Assembly: GCF_041415945.1 (NCBI RefSeq)
Contig: NZ_JBGCUS010000001.1
Coordinates: forward strand, 1,674,001 to 1,738,000
Length of the DNA: 64,000 nucleotides
Source of the DNA: Ancylobacter sp. IITR112
GTDB taxonomy: Bacteria; Pseudomonadota; Alphaproteobacteria; Rhizobiales; Xanthobacteraceae
Direction of reading: 5' to 3'
Shown: piece after piece, positions 46,952-55,943 of the stretch
How positions within the stretch are numbered: position 1 is the first letter of the stretch
Layout: every line of letters begins with the position of its first letter
Notes under the pieces: generated by a model
The model's database searches: none
What the model saw: the letters and a program-made list of their open reading frames with translations, nothing else
What the model was told of the DNA's origin: nothing
Made by a program: the position numbers and the translations under genes

Positions 46952-48490
46952 ATGCGGGACAATCGCCCAACCATTGTCTGCATTGCTACTAACGGATTCC
47001 ATCGACTTTGGCTTGATTGTATAGAAAGTCAGAAACGTTACGCTGAAAGGTATGGCTTTTATCACCATTTATTGACAACCAATCCGAATCCCGACCTGAC
47101 GCCGTACTGGTCGAAAGTGCAGGTGTGCATTGACATTCTATCGACAGGACGCGATGTCTTGTTAATTGACTCCGATGCGTACATACGAGAAACCACACCA
47201 CGTTTTACGGACTTAATAAACGAACACAGCGATCATGACATATTCATTGCCAATGGATCATCGGGGCGACCAAATTCAGGAGTTGTTATTTTCCGTGGCG
47301 GCAACGAATCTATGTCCACCCGTTTTTTGGACGAATGCCTGTCGAATAAAGACATAATTATTCCTGTGGAAGACAGGGTAACACTTGGAGATCGGATCAC
47401 GGAGTATGGCGAAAATGGTCATTTTATCCATTTTCTGAAAAAGACCAATTTCGCCGAAAAGACCAAAATATTAGATGAACGATGGAATAAAATCGTGCCT
47501 CCGGCACTCCCTGATGATTTCATCATCCATTACACCGGGCCGATGCGTCGCCGCGGCGGGGCGATGGATGGCTGTATTTCTTTTCTTCGCGGGACCGGAG
47601 CGTGTCGCTCTCTTGGTTTTTTCGACAGGCTGAGCCGAGAGTATTATCGAGTCCGCTGGCTTCTTGTTAAGATCGCGAATCGCATTCCTCTTTTCGGTAG
47701 ACTTCTGAATTTTATTGCGGATTTATTGATCGGCCGATCCGACACAACGCCTATGACAACACCATTCAGTTCGGCAGGCGCAGTCTGGAAATTCGAATAT
47801 TCGTTATCATTGCTTGAGCACCCCACAACGCTGGTCGCCCGACAAATTCTTGGCCCGGGGGATGTTGCTGTTGATGGCGGCGCCCATGTCGGGTACTTCA
47901 CCCGCCAGTTTGCGAGCGCTACGGGAAGCAGCGGCCGCATAGTCGCGATTGAGGCGCACCCGGAAAACGCTGCACGCCTTCGCTCAAACATGCGCGATCT
48001 ACAGGTCACAGTCATTGAGAACGCCATAACGGAGGAGGCTCGTGACGTCTACCTGCACAGTGGAGGGGGACACTCAAATCATTCGCTTGTCGAATTGACC
48101 GGCATTCATACGACAAGACTGACGGTAGCAGGGCGACGCCTTGACGATATACTATCGTCTCTCGATATAGCGACAGTTGACCTAATAAAGCTGGACATAG
48201 AAGGCTTCGAGATCGACGCCCTGCGCAGTCTAGGTACATATCTTTCCGAAGGACGCATTCGTTATATTCTAATCGAGATCAGCCCGGACATCCTGGAGCG
48301 GCGCGGGATGGATGCCGAGATGATATCTGCGCTTCTATATGACAATGGATTTATTTTGAGAGAGATTAGGGACGATTACACATTTGGCCCACGAGGTTTC
48401 ATAAATACGCGCACGACGCAGAACTATATAGCAGCCAACGAAATTGGCTGGACATATTTGTTTAACAGAATATCATTACATCGAAAGTAG
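46952..48490 (+). CDS. Fusion of a DxD glycosyltransferase and an FkbM-type methyltransferase
   Basis: This is a 512-residue two-domain protein. Residues 1-210 look like a GT-A nucleotide-sugar transferase (TIVCIATNGFHRLWLDCIES, DVLLIDSDAYI with DSD at 73-75, NSGVVIFRGG, IIHYTGPM). Residues about 270-490 are an FkbM methyltransferase (AVDGGAHVGYF, SAM motif I, about 306-316; DLIKLDIEGFEIDAL about 410-424). It probably adds a sugar and O-methylates it, or two positions on a glycan. Base composition is clearly lower in GC than flanking genes, and codons such as AAT, ATA and TTA are frequent, which points to horizontal transfer. No ribosome-binding site is obvious. Confidence 0.8.
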   Translation: MRDNRPTIVCIATNGFHRLWLDCIESQKRYAERYGFYHHLLTTNPNPDLTPYWSKVQVCIDILSTGRDVLLIDSDAYIRETTPRFTDLINEHSDHDIFIANGSSGRPNSGVVIFRGGNESMSTRFLDECLSNKDIIIPVEDRVTLGDRITEYGENGHFIHFLKKTNFAEKTKILDERWNKIVPPALPDDFIIHYTGPMRRRGGAMDGCISFLRGTGACRSLGFFDRLSREYYRVRWLLVKIANRIPLFGRLLNFIADLLIGRSDTTPMTTPFSSAGAVWKFEYSLSLLEHPTTLVARQILGPGDVAVDGGAHVGYFTRQFASATGSSGRIVAIEAHPENAARLRSNMRDLQVTVIENAITEEARDVYLHSGGGHSNHSLVELTGIHTTRLTVAGRRLDDILSSLDIATVDLIKLDIEGFEIDALRSLGTYLSEGRIRYILIEISPDILERRGMDAEMISALLYDNGFILREIRDDYTFGPRGFINTRTTQNYIAANEIGWTYLFNRISLHRK

Positions 48491-48541
48491 TATTGTATCA
48501 TACCATTCCCTTTTTCAATCGGTAATGATGGCCCGAGTCTT

Positions 48542-49480
48542 ATGGAGATATTTTACTGGAAGTCTCCAAATGGCAATGTCGGCGACGACCTGAATCCGTG
48601 GCTCTGGCCCCGGCTATTTGGCCGCGAGTTTCTTGAGCACGCTGCGGGCCGGCGCTTCTTCGGAATCGGCTCGGTTCTCGACGAGCGGGTGTTCTGCCAG
48701 CCGCACCCGAACGGTGCGACAGTCTTTGGTGCGGGCATGAGGGGGCCGATGAAAGCTATGCCTCTTCGCCCCGATGTCGATATCCGCTTCGTGCGCGGCC
48801 CATTGAGCTCTGCGGCTCTCTCGGCGATGGGATATGGGGAGATAGAGCATATCAGCGACCCGGCGGTCCTGACGCCGCTTTATTCGACCGTCGCTCCGGA
48901 AAGCTCGGCGTGCTTTAATCCGCCCTCGCCAGCCCAGCAGCCGCCGCCGGCCCGACGATCTTCGTCGCTTTTCATCCCCTATTTCGATACGCCGGTGAAC
49001 GTCATTGAACGGGTATGCCGTGACACCGGCCTTCAGCCGTTGCCGATCACCTCCGGCGTCGATCGGTTCATCGCAACGCTGAAAACGGCGGACAAAGTCG
49101 TCACCGAGGCCATGCATGGCGCCATCCTCGCTGACGCCTTCCGTATTCCTTGGGCTCCATGCCGTATAAGCAGCGGACCCACGGAAGGGAGAACCAGCCA
49201 ATTCAAATGGGATGACTGGCGCAGGAGCCTCGGTCTCGAACCCGCGTCCATTGTCAGTTCGCTACCCTATGGAGTGATTGAACGCCTGCCGGATCGGTAT
49301 CGCCGCCAACTGAAAGGGCTCGCAACCGTACGCGCGTCGGAAACGGTGATGCGGGTCCTGAGGGATGACCGATGGCATTTAAGCCGTGACAGCATCCTGA
49401 AGACGGCCCAGGATCGCATATTGGAACAGGCGCATCGGCTGGCCCGCTCCCCCTACCCCACCTCGGCCCGCCGGCCGTAA
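48542..49480 (+). CDS. Polysaccharide pyruvyl transferase family protein
   Basis: This 312-residue protein has the pyruvyl-transferase pattern MEIFYWKSPNGNVGDDLNPWLWPRLFG, VRGPLSSAALSAMG, ISDPAVL and TEAMHGAILADAFRIP, the ExoV/WcaK type. It would place ketal pyruvate on a surface sugar. It is the last gene of the island. Its 3' end overlaps the convergent ratA-like gene by 28 bases. The 5' end is AT-richer and the rest nearer to genome composition, so the transfer boundary probably lies near its start. There is no clear Shine-Dalgarno. Confidence 0.8.
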   Translation: MEIFYWKSPNGNVGDDLNPWLWPRLFGREFLEHAAGRRFFGIGSVLDERVFCQPHPNGATVFGAGMRGPMKAMPLRPDVDIRFVRGPLSSAALSAMGYGEIEHISDPAVLTPLYSTVAPESSACFNPPSPAQQPPPARRSSSLFIPYFDTPVNVIERVCRDTGLQPLPITSGVDRFIATLKTADKVVTEAMHGAILADAFRIPWAPCRISSGPTEGRTSQFKWDDWRRSLGLEPASIVSSLPYGVIERLPDRYRRQLKGLATVRASETVMRVLRDDRWHLSRDSILKTAQDRILEQAHRLARSPYPTSARRP

Positions 49481-49920
49481 ACCTCGTCGGCGCGGTGCTC
49501 GAAGGCTTCGGCGAAGCGGCGGAAGGCGGCGTCGAACATCGCGCCCATCAACAGGCCAAGCGTGCGGGAGCGGAACTCATAGGCGATGTAGAAATCGACC
49601 TCGCTCGCCGCCTCGCCGTCGGGCCGGAAGCTCCAGCGGTTCTCCAGCCGGCTGAACGGCCCGTCGAGATATTCCACGACAATGGACAGGCGCGGCCGGT
49701 CGAGCGTCACCCGGCTGGTGAAGCTCTCGCGGAACATCTTGTAGGCCACGCTCATATCGGCGACGAGGATGTCGACGCCCTCCCCGCTCGCCACGCGGCG
49801 GCGCACATGCAGGCTCTCGCACAGCGGCACGAATTCCGGGTAGCGCTCCACATCCGCCACCAGGTCGAACATGTCGGTGGCGGAGTGGCGCACGCGCCTT
49901 TTATTGGTGAAGGACGGCAT
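49453..49920 (-). CDS. RatA/Coq10-like START-domain protein
   Basis: This 155-residue SRPBCC protein starts MPSFTNKRRVRHSATDMFDLVADVERYPEFVPLCESLHV and contains FRESFTSRVTLDRPRLSIVVEYLDGPFSRLENRW. The family (Coq10/YfjG/RatA) binds ubiquinone in respiratory chains; E. coli RatA is said to inhibit 70S assembly. It follows lipA by two bases and is the last gene of the pdh-lip operon. The first ATG at 49920 is conserved in position. It converges with the glycan island. Whether it is a Coq10-type or ribosome-type protein cannot be told from the sequence alone. Confidence 0.85.
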   Translation of the reverse strand: MPSFTNKRRVRHSATDMFDLVADVERYPEFVPLCESLHVRRRVASGEGVDILVADMSVAYKMFRESFTSRVTLDRPRLSIVVEYLDGPFSRLENRWSFRPDGEAASEVDFYIAYEFRSRTLGLLMGAMFDAAFRRFAEAFEHRADEVYGRRAEVG

Positions 49921-49922
49921 GG

Positions 49923-50918
49923 TCAGGCGGGAACCGCCGCGGCCGCCACACCCGCCCCCACGGCCGCCTTGCCGGCCCGCGCCGCGCGCAGCCGGGCGAA
50001 ATCCTCGCCGGCATGGTGGGAGGAGCGCGTCAGCGGGCTCGACGACACCATGAGGAAGCCCTTGGCATAGGCCACCGTCTCGTAGGATTTGAACTCCTCC
50101 GGCGTCACGAAGGCCATCACAGGGTGGTGCTTGCGGGTCGGCTGCAGATACTGGCCGATGGTCATGAAGTCGATATCGGCGGAGCGCAGATCGTCCATGA
50201 GCTGCAGCACCTCGTGCCGCACCTCCCCAAGCCCGACCATGATGCCGGACTTGGTGAAGATGGACGGGTCGAGTTCCTTCACCCGCTGCAGCAGCCGCAG
50301 CGAATGGAAATAGCGCGCGCCCGGCCGCACCTTCAGATAGAGCGAGGGCACGCATTCCAGATTGTGGTTGAACACGTCCGGCCGCGCCGCCACTACCACC
50401 TCCAGCGCCCCCTCCTTGCGCAGGAAATCGGGAGTGAGGATTTCGATCGTCGTGGTCGGGCTGGTGGCGCGGATGGCGCGGATGGTGCGGGCGAAATGCG
50501 CGGCGCCGCCATCGGCGAGATCGTCGCGGTCGACCGAGGTGACGACGACATGTTCGAGGCCCAGCCGGGCCACCGCATCCGCCACCTTCTGCGGCTCGTC
50601 GCGGTCGAGCGGGCCGGGCATGCCGGTGCGGACATTGCAGAAGGCACAGGCGCGGGTGCAGGTGTCGCCCATGATCATGAAGGTGGCGTGCTTCTTCTGC
50701 CAGCACTCACCGATATTCGGGCAGCTCGCCTCCTCGCACACGGTGACGAGGCCGTTGGCGCGCACGATATTCGCGGTTTCCTGCCAACCCGGCGTGCCGG
50801 GCGCGCGCACGCGGATCCATTCCGGCTTCTTCAGAACAGGTGTTTCCGCCCGCTTCGCCTTCTCGGGATGGCGGGGCTTTTCGAGAGCGCGATTGAGCGT
50901 GTTGAGAACGACGACCAT
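49923..50918 (-). CDS. lipA: Lipoyl synthase
   Basis: This 331-residue radical SAM enzyme has the auxiliary cluster motif [12 protein letters not shown], the radical [11 protein letters not shown] and [17 protein letters not shown]. It inserts two sulfurs into octanoyl groups on lipoyl domains of E2 and, here, also E1 beta. The gene lies downstream of lpd with the lipoate users pdhB and pdhC, so enzyme and cofactor synthesis are co-transcribed. The C-terminal tail is Ala-rich ([12 protein letters not shown]). Confidence 0.96.
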   Translation of the reverse strand: MVVVLNTLNRALEKPRHPEKAKRAETPVLKKPEWIRVRAPGTPGWQETANIVRANGLVTVCEEASCPNIGECWQKKHATFMIMGDTCTRACAFCNVRTGMPGPLDRDEPQKVADAVARLGLEHVVVTSVDRDDLADGGAAHFARTIRAIRATSPTTTIEILTPDFLRKEGALEVVVAARPDVFNHNLECVPSLYLKVRPGARYFHSLRLLQRVKELDPSIFTKSGIMVGLGEVRHEVLQLMDDLRSADIDFMTIGQYLQPTRKHHPVMAFVTPEEFKSYETVAYAKGFLMVSSSPLTRSSHHAGEDFARLRAARAGKAAVGAGVAAAAVPA

Positions 50919-51016
50919 GGGCGGCTTTCCCGGACCGCAGGGCCATCATGGCCGTTGCGGTCCCTTCTGGTTCGGGGGCGAGGCGACGCGGGCGGCGCCG
51001 CTTCACGAGACCTGCG

Positions 51017-51265
51017 TCAGCGCCGGAACAGGCCGAGCAGGAACAGCAGCACGATGGCGCCGACCGTCGAGACGATCAAGCTCCCGATCCACCCGGCCTC
51101 GACATTGATGTTCAGCGCGGTGAACAGCACCGCGCCGAGAAACGAGCCGATGATGCCGACGATGAGATTGGTCAGCAGCCCATGGCTGCGCCCCAGCGAC
51201 TTTTCGGCGATCCAGCCGGCGAGAATGCCGATGATGATCGCCCCGAAGAACCCCACGCCCGTCAT
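51017..51265 (-). CDS. GlsB/YeaQ/YmgE-family small membrane protein
   Basis: This 82-residue protein has three membrane helices with glycine-rich motifs: GFFGAIIIGILAGWIAEKSLG, LIVGIIGSFLGAVLFTALNI and GSLIVSTVGAIVLLFLLGLF. It belongs to the transglycosylase-associated (GlsB) family of unknown function, often stress-induced. It lies between lpd and lipA in the same direction, with gaps of about 85-100 bases either side. Its membership of the pdh operon is likely but unproven. Confidence 0.87.
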   Translation of the reverse strand: MTGVGFFGAIIIGILAGWIAEKSLGRSHGLLTNLIVGIIGSFLGAVLFTALNINVEAGWIGSLIVSTVGAIVLLFLLGLFRR

Positions 51266-51350
51266 TTCACGCCCCCATCAGGCCCATGTTGCACATGCAT
51301 GTGGCGTTCCGCGCGGCCGAGAACAAGGGCGGCAGGCAGCCGCCCCTCCC

Positions 51351-52769
51351 TCAGACGTGGATCGCCCGCCCATAGGCGCTGAGCACGCTCTCATGCATCG
51401 TTTCAGAAACCGTCGGGTGCGGGAAGACCGCGTTGATCAGCTCTTCCTCGGTGGTTTCCAGATTCATCGCCAGCACGAAGCCCTGAATGAGCTCGGTGAC
51501 CTCGGCGCCGACGAGATGCGCGCCGAGCAGGCGGCCGGTCTTGGCGTCGAAAATGGTCTTCACCAGCCCGTCCGGCTCGCCCAGCGCCACCGCCTTGCCA
51601 TTGCCGATGAAGGGGAAGCGGCCGACCTTGATCTCAAAGCCGGCTTCCTTCGCCTTTTTCTCGGTGAGGCCGACGGAAGCGATCTGCGGCATGCAGTAGG
51701 TGCAGCCGGGAATCATCAGCTTGTCCATGGCATGGGCATGCTTGCCGGCGATGGCTTCCGCCGCGATCACGCCTTCATGCTCGGCCTTGTGCGCCAGCAT
51801 GGGCGGGCCGGCGACATCGCCGATGGCCCACACGCCCGGCACATTGGTGCGGCACAGGCCGTCCACCACCACGCAGCCGCGGTCGGTCTTCACGCCCAGC
51901 GTCTCAAGGCCGAGATTCTCGATATTGCCGACCACACCGACGGCGGAAATCAGCCGCTCGGCGGTGAGGGTCTCGACCTTGCCGTCGGCGGTCTCGATGG
52001 TGGCGGTGACGCTGTCCGCGCCCTTCACCACTTTGGAGACCTTGGCGCCGGTGAGAATCCTGATGCCCTGCTTCTCGAAGCGCTTGCGCGCGTGCTCGGC
52101 GATCTCGGCATCTTCGACGGGCAGGATCTGCGGCAGCAGCTCGACGATGGTCACGTCCGAGCCCATCGTCTTGTAGAAGGTGGCGAATTCGACGCCGATG
52201 GCGCCTGAGCCCATGATCAGCAGCGATTTCGGCACGCTCGCCGGGGCCAGCGCCTCGAAATAGGTCCAGATCAGCTTCTTGTCCGGCTCGATGCCCGGCA
52301 GCGCGCGAGGACGGGCGCCGGTGGCGATGACGATGTTCTTGGCGGTGTACTCCCCCGCCGCCAGCGCGCCCTTCGGCGCCGGCTCGGCCACAGCCGCCAC
52401 CGTCACCTTGCCCGGCGCGGTCAGGGTCGCCTGGCCCCAGATCACATCGACCTTGTTCTTCTTCAACAGGAAGCCGACGCCATTGCTCATCTGCGCCGCG
52501 ATGCCGCGCGAGCGCTTGACCACGCCGGAGATGTCGACGCCGAACTTCTCGGCGACGAGACCGTAATCCTTGGCGTGCTCGATATAGTGGTAGATCTCCG
52601 CCGAGCGCAGCAGCGCCTTGGCCGGGATGCAGCCCCAGTTCGGGCAGATGCCGCCAATATGGGTGCGCTCGATGACGCCGACCTTGAGGCCGAGCTGCGC
52701 GGCGCGGATCGCCCCGACATAGCCGCCGGGGCCGGAGCCGATGAAGAGAACGTCGTAGTTTGCAGCCAT
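51351..52769 (-). CDS. lpdA: Dihydrolipoyl dehydrogenase (E3)
   Basis: This 472-residue flavoprotein has FIGSGPGGYVGAIRAAQLG (FAD), GGICPNWGCIPAKALL (redox disulfide), GSGAIGVEFATFYKTMG (NAD), and the catalytic HPTVSETMHESVL (His-Glu). It reoxidises dihydrolipoamide of the pyruvate dehydrogenase complex. It begins nine bases after pdhC, showing it is dedicated to this complex. Note GGICPNWGC, where many have GGTCLNVGC; both cysteines are present. Confidence 0.96.
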   Translation of the reverse strand: MAANYDVLFIGSGPGGYVGAIRAAQLGLKVGVIERTHIGGICPNWGCIPAKALLRSAEIYHYIEHAKDYGLVAEKFGVDISGVVKRSRGIAAQMSNGVGFLLKKNKVDVIWGQATLTAPGKVTVAAVAEPAPKGALAAGEYTAKNIVIATGARPRALPGIEPDKKLIWTYFEALAPASVPKSLLIMGSGAIGVEFATFYKTMGSDVTIVELLPQILPVEDAEIAEHARKRFEKQGIRILTGAKVSKVVKGADSVTATIETADGKVETLTAERLISAVGVVGNIENLGLETLGVKTDRGCVVVDGLCRTNVPGVWAIGDVAGPPMLAHKAEHEGVIAAEAIAGKHAHAMDKLMIPGCTYCMPQIASVGLTEKKAKEAGFEIKVGRFPFIGNGKAVALGEPDGLVKTIFDAKTGRLLGAHLVGAEVTELIQGFVLAMNLETTEEELINAVFPHPTVSETMHESVLSAYGRAIHV

Positions 52770-52778
52770 GATCGTTCC

Positions 52779-54149
52779 TCAGACCAGCATCGACATGGGC
52801 TTTTCGATGATCGCCTTGAAGGCGCCGATCAGCTGCGCGCCCATGGCGCCGTCCATCACCCGGTGGTCGCAGGAGATGGTGACGGTCATCACGGTGGCGA
52901 CGGCCAGTTCGCCCTTCTTCACCACCGCCCGCTGCTCGCTGGCGCCCACCGCGAGAATGGTGGCGTGCGGCGGGTTGATGATGGCGGTGAAGTCCTTGAT
53001 GCCGAACATGCCGAGATTGGAGATCGCCGAGGAGCCGCCCTGATATTCGTGCGGCATCAGCTTCTTGTTGCGGGCGCGGGCGGCGAAGTCGCGGGTCTCG
53101 TTGGAGATCGCCGACAGCGTCTTGGTCTCGGCCTTGCGGATGATCGGCGTCAGCAGGCCCTTGCCGCCGTCGATCGCCACCGCGACGCCGATATCGGAAT
53201 GCTTGAGCTTGAGGTAGCGGTCGCCGCCCCACACCATGTTCGCATCCGGCACCTGCTGGAAGGCGAGCGCATAGGCCTTGATGACGAAGTCGTTGACCGA
53301 GAGCTTGTAAGCCGGCTTGCCGTCCTTCTCCGGCGCCGCCTTGTTCAGCTCCTCGCGCAGCTTCAACAGCGCGTCCACGTCGCAATCGACGGTGAGGTAG
53401 AAGGTCGGCACCGTCTGCCGCGCCTCGGTCATGCGCTGGGCGATGACGCGGCGCATGGCGTCGAGCGGCACTTCCTCATAGGTGCCGGCCTCGTAGAAGG
53501 TCTTCACCTGCTCCAACAGCGCGCTGTTCGACACCGGCGCCGGCGCGGCGGCCGGGGCGGACGTGGGAGCGGACGCGGCGGCAGCGGGGGCCTTGGCGGC
53601 GCCGCCGGCGGGAACAGCCTCGACATCGGCGGCAACGACGCGACCATGCGGGCCGGAGCCCTTCACCGCAGCGAGGTCGACGCCCTTCTCCTTGGCGAGG
53701 CGACGCGCCAGCGGCGAGGCGAACACACGCTCGCCGGACGCGGCGGGAGCGGGAGCCGCCGCAGGGGCGGGAGCGGCCGGGGCAGCGGGTGCCGGCGCGG
53801 CTTCCGCCTTCGGCGCCTCAGCCTTGGGAGCCTCAGCCTTGGGGGCTTCCGCCGACGCCTTGGCCGGGGCCGCGCCGCCGCCGGCGGCCACAGCGCTCAC
53901 ATCCTCGCCCTCGGTGGCGAGCACGGCGATGAGCTGGTTCACCGGCACATCGGCGGTGCCTTCCGGCACCACGATCTTCGCCAGCGTGCCCTCGTCAATG
54001 GCCTCGACCTCCATCGTGGCCTTGTCGGTCTCAATTTCGGCGATGACATCGCCGGGAGCGACCTTGTCGCCCTCCTTCTTCAGCCATTTGGCGAGATTGC
54101 CCTTCTCCATGGTGGGGGAGAGGGCCGGCATCAGGATTTCGACGGGCAT
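52779..54149 (-). CDS. pdhC: Dihydrolipoyl acetyltransferase (E2 of pyruvate dehydrogenase)
   Basis: This 456-residue protein has one N-terminal lipoyl domain ([25 protein letters not shown]; lipoylated K43 in [11 protein letters not shown]) and a long Ala/Pro/Lys/Glu linker (about 85-130). A peripheral-subunit-binding domain (VFASPLARRLAKEKGVDLAAVKGSGPHGRVVAADV) and a catalytic acetyltransferase core ending SCDHRVMDGAMGAQLIGAF (HxxxD) follow. It passes acetyl groups to CoA and is the structural core of the complex. Its lipoyl domain is nearly identical to the one on PdhB. pdhB lies 15 bases upstream. Confidence 0.96.
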   Translation of the reverse strand: MPVEILMPALSPTMEKGNLAKWLKKEGDKVAPGDVIAEIETDKATMEVEAIDEGTLAKIVVPEGTADVPVNQLIAVLATEGEDVSAVAAGGGAAPAKASAEAPKAEAPKAEAPKAEAAPAPAAPAAPAPAAAPAPAASGERVFASPLARRLAKEKGVDLAAVKGSGPHGRVVAADVEAVPAGGAAKAPAAAASAPTSAPAAAPAPVSNSALLEQVKTFYEAGTYEEVPLDAMRRVIAQRMTEARQTVPTFYLTVDCDVDALLKLREELNKAAPEKDGKPAYKLSVNDFVIKAYALAFQQVPDANMVWGGDRYLKLKHSDIGVAVAIDGGKGLLTPIIRKAETKTLSAISNETRDFAARARNKKLMPHEYQGGSSAISNLGMFGIKDFTAIINPPHATILAVGASEQRAVVKKGELAVATVMTVTISCDHRVMDGAMGAQLIGAFKAIIEKPMSMLV

Positions 54150-54164
54150 GGCGCTTCTCCGACC

Positions 54165-55580
54165 TCAGCGATAGGTGACGGCGCGGGCAGCGTCGATGAC
54201 GTCCTGCACCGACGGCAAGGCCAGCTTCTCCAGATTGGCGGCATAGGGCATGGGCACATCCTTGCCGGTCACCCGCAGCACCGGGGCGTCCAGATAGTCG
54301 AACGCCTTTTCCATGAGCTGGGCGACGATCTCGGCGCCGACGCCGGCCTGCGGCCAGCCTTCCTCCACCGTCACGCAGCGCCCGGTCTTCTGCACCGAGG
54401 CGACGATGGCGGGCACATCCATCGGGCGGATGGTGCGCAGGTCGATGACTTCCGCCTCAATGCCGAGCTTGGCGAGTTCCTCCGCCGCCTTGAGCGCGTA
54501 GCTCATGCCGATCGACCAGGACACCAGCGTCACGTCCTTGCCGGGTCGGGCGATCTTCGCCTTGCCGATGGGGAGGACGAAATCATCGAGCTTCGGCACC
54601 GGCGAGGAGTGGCCGTAGAGAATCTCGTTCTCAAGGAAGATGATCGGGTTGGGATCGCGGATCGCCGCCTTGAGCAGGCCCTTGGCGTCCGCCGCCGTAT
54701 AGGGCGCGATCACCTTGAGGCCGGGGATGTGGCTGTACCAGGCGGTGTAGTCCTGGCTGTGCTGGGCGGCGACGCGGGCCGCTGCGCCGTTGGGACCACG
54801 GAACACGATGGAGCAGCCGATCTGGCCGCCGGACATATAGTGGGTCTTGGCGGCGGAGTTGATGATCTGGTCGATCGCCTGCATGGCGAAATTGAAGGTC
54901 ATGAACTCGACGATGGGCTTCAGCCCGGCCATCGCCGCGCCGACGCCGACACCGGCGAAGCCGTGCTCGGTGATCGGCGTGTCGATGACGCGGCGGGCGC
55001 CGAATTCCTGCAGCAGGCCCTGGGTGATCTTGTAGGCGCCCTGATATTCCGCGACTTCCTCGCCCATGACGAACACGTCGCCGTCGCGGCGCATTTCCTC
55101 GGCCATGGCGTCGCGCAGCGCCTCGCGCATGGTCTGGCTGACGACCTCCGTGCCCGCGGGAACGTCCGGCTCAGGCAGCGCCTCCGGCTGGGGCGGGGCG
55201 GCGACGGCGGAATTGACAACGGCGAGCGTCGCCGGGGCGGAGGCGGTGACCGGGGAAGGCTCGACCGGCGCGGCGGCGACCGGAGGCGCGGACTCGGCGG
55301 CCTGCGGGCGGGGCGTCAAGATGGCGCCCGCCTCCTCGCCCTCGGCGAGAATGACGGCGATCGGGGTGTTCACCGCCACATCCTGCGTGCCCTCCGGCAC
55401 CAGGATCTTGCCGAGGGTGCCCTCGTCAATGGCCTCGACTTCCATCGTGGCCTTGTCGGTCTCGATCTCGGCGATCACGTCGCCGGACCGGACCTGATCG
55501 CCCTCTTTCTTGAGCCACTTGGCGAGGTTGCCCTTCTCCATCGTCGGCGAGAGGGCAGGCATGAGAACTTCGGTCGGCAT
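54165..55580 (-). CDS. pdhB: Pyruvate dehydrogenase E1 beta subunit with N-terminal lipoyl domain
   Basis: This is a 471-residue protein. Residues 1-80 form a lipoyl domain ([26 protein letters not shown]43 in [11 protein letters not shown]). An Ala/Pro linker (about 85-135) leads to the transketolase-like E1 beta domain ([35 protein letters not shown], then [25 protein letters not shown]). Together with PdhA it decarboxylates pyruvate using thiamine diphosphate. The extra lipoyl domain on E1 beta is a known alphaproteobacterial feature. It is followed by pdhC and lies 53 bases after a small membrane-protein gene. Confidence 0.96.
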   Translation of the reverse strand: MPTEVLMPALSPTMEKGNLAKWLKKEGDQVRSGDVIAEIETDKATMEVEAIDEGTLGKILVPEGTQDVAVNTPIAVILAEGEEAGAILTPRPQAAESAPPVAAAPVEPSPVTASAPATLAVVNSAVAAPPQPEALPEPDVPAGTEVVSQTMREALRDAMAEEMRRDGDVFVMGEEVAEYQGAYKITQGLLQEFGARRVIDTPITEHGFAGVGVGAAMAGLKPIVEFMTFNFAMQAIDQIINSAAKTHYMSGGQIGCSIVFRGPNGAAARVAAQHSQDYTAWYSHIPGLKVIAPYTAADAKGLLKAAIRDPNPIIFLENEILYGHSSPVPKLDDFVLPIGKAKIARPGKDVTLVSWSIGMSYALKAAEELAKLGIEAEVIDLRTIRPMDVPAIVASVQKTGRCVTVEEGWPQAGVGAEIVAQLMEKAFDYLDAPVLRVTGKDVPMPYAANLEKLALPSVQDVIDAARAVTYR

Positions 55581-55633
55581 GGCGGCGTTCCCCAGGAAAC
55601 GTGCGTCAAGAAACGTGCGTCAAAAATCGCGCG

Positions 55634-55933
55634 TCACGGCGTCGGTGCCGGAAGCACCAGAGTGAGATTGCTGTAGACGGCCATCGAGGCGATGGCGACG
55701 AGAAGGGCGGCGAAGAAGGCGACCAGCATCTTGTTCAGCAGCGTTGCCTCGGCCGGAGCGGCGCCCGCCATCTGCCGCGCCCCGAACGGCCAGAACAGTG
55801 CTCCGACGATGCCCCCGGAGGAGGCGCCGGACACCCGGACGATGCCGATCGCCACCCGCGCGGCGAGCACCCAGAGAACCACCGCCGCCGAGACACCGGC
55901 GACGAGGGTGACCCAGAAGAAACCGGCCAGCAT
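55634..55933 (-). CDS. Small two-helix membrane protein between pdhA and pdhB
   Basis: This 99-residue protein has two clear hydrophobic helices (about 4-28, FFWVTLVAGVSAAVVLWVLAARVA, and about 68-88, MLVAFFAALLVAIASMAVYSNLTL). A loop between them contains GIVGALFWPFGARQMAGAAPAEA. I do not recognise the family. It lies ten bases after pdhA and 53 before pdhB, in the same direction, so it must be cotranscribed. A function in the pyruvate dehydrogenase complex is unproven; that complex is otherwise soluble. Confidence 0.75.
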   Translation of the reverse strand: MLAGFFWVTLVAGVSAAVVLWVLAARVAIGIVRVSGASSGGIVGALFWPFGARQMAGAAPAEATLLNKMLVAFFAALLVAIASMAVYSNLTLVLPAPTP

Positions 55934-55943
55934 GGACCCGCGC

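Noticed and set aside
52575..55676. Plus-strand open frame of 1033 codons opposite lpd, pdhC and pdhB
   Set aside because: It is antisense to three certain genes. Its translation is a low-complexity His/Arg/Gly/Asp mix, a usual artefact of GC-rich codon bias.
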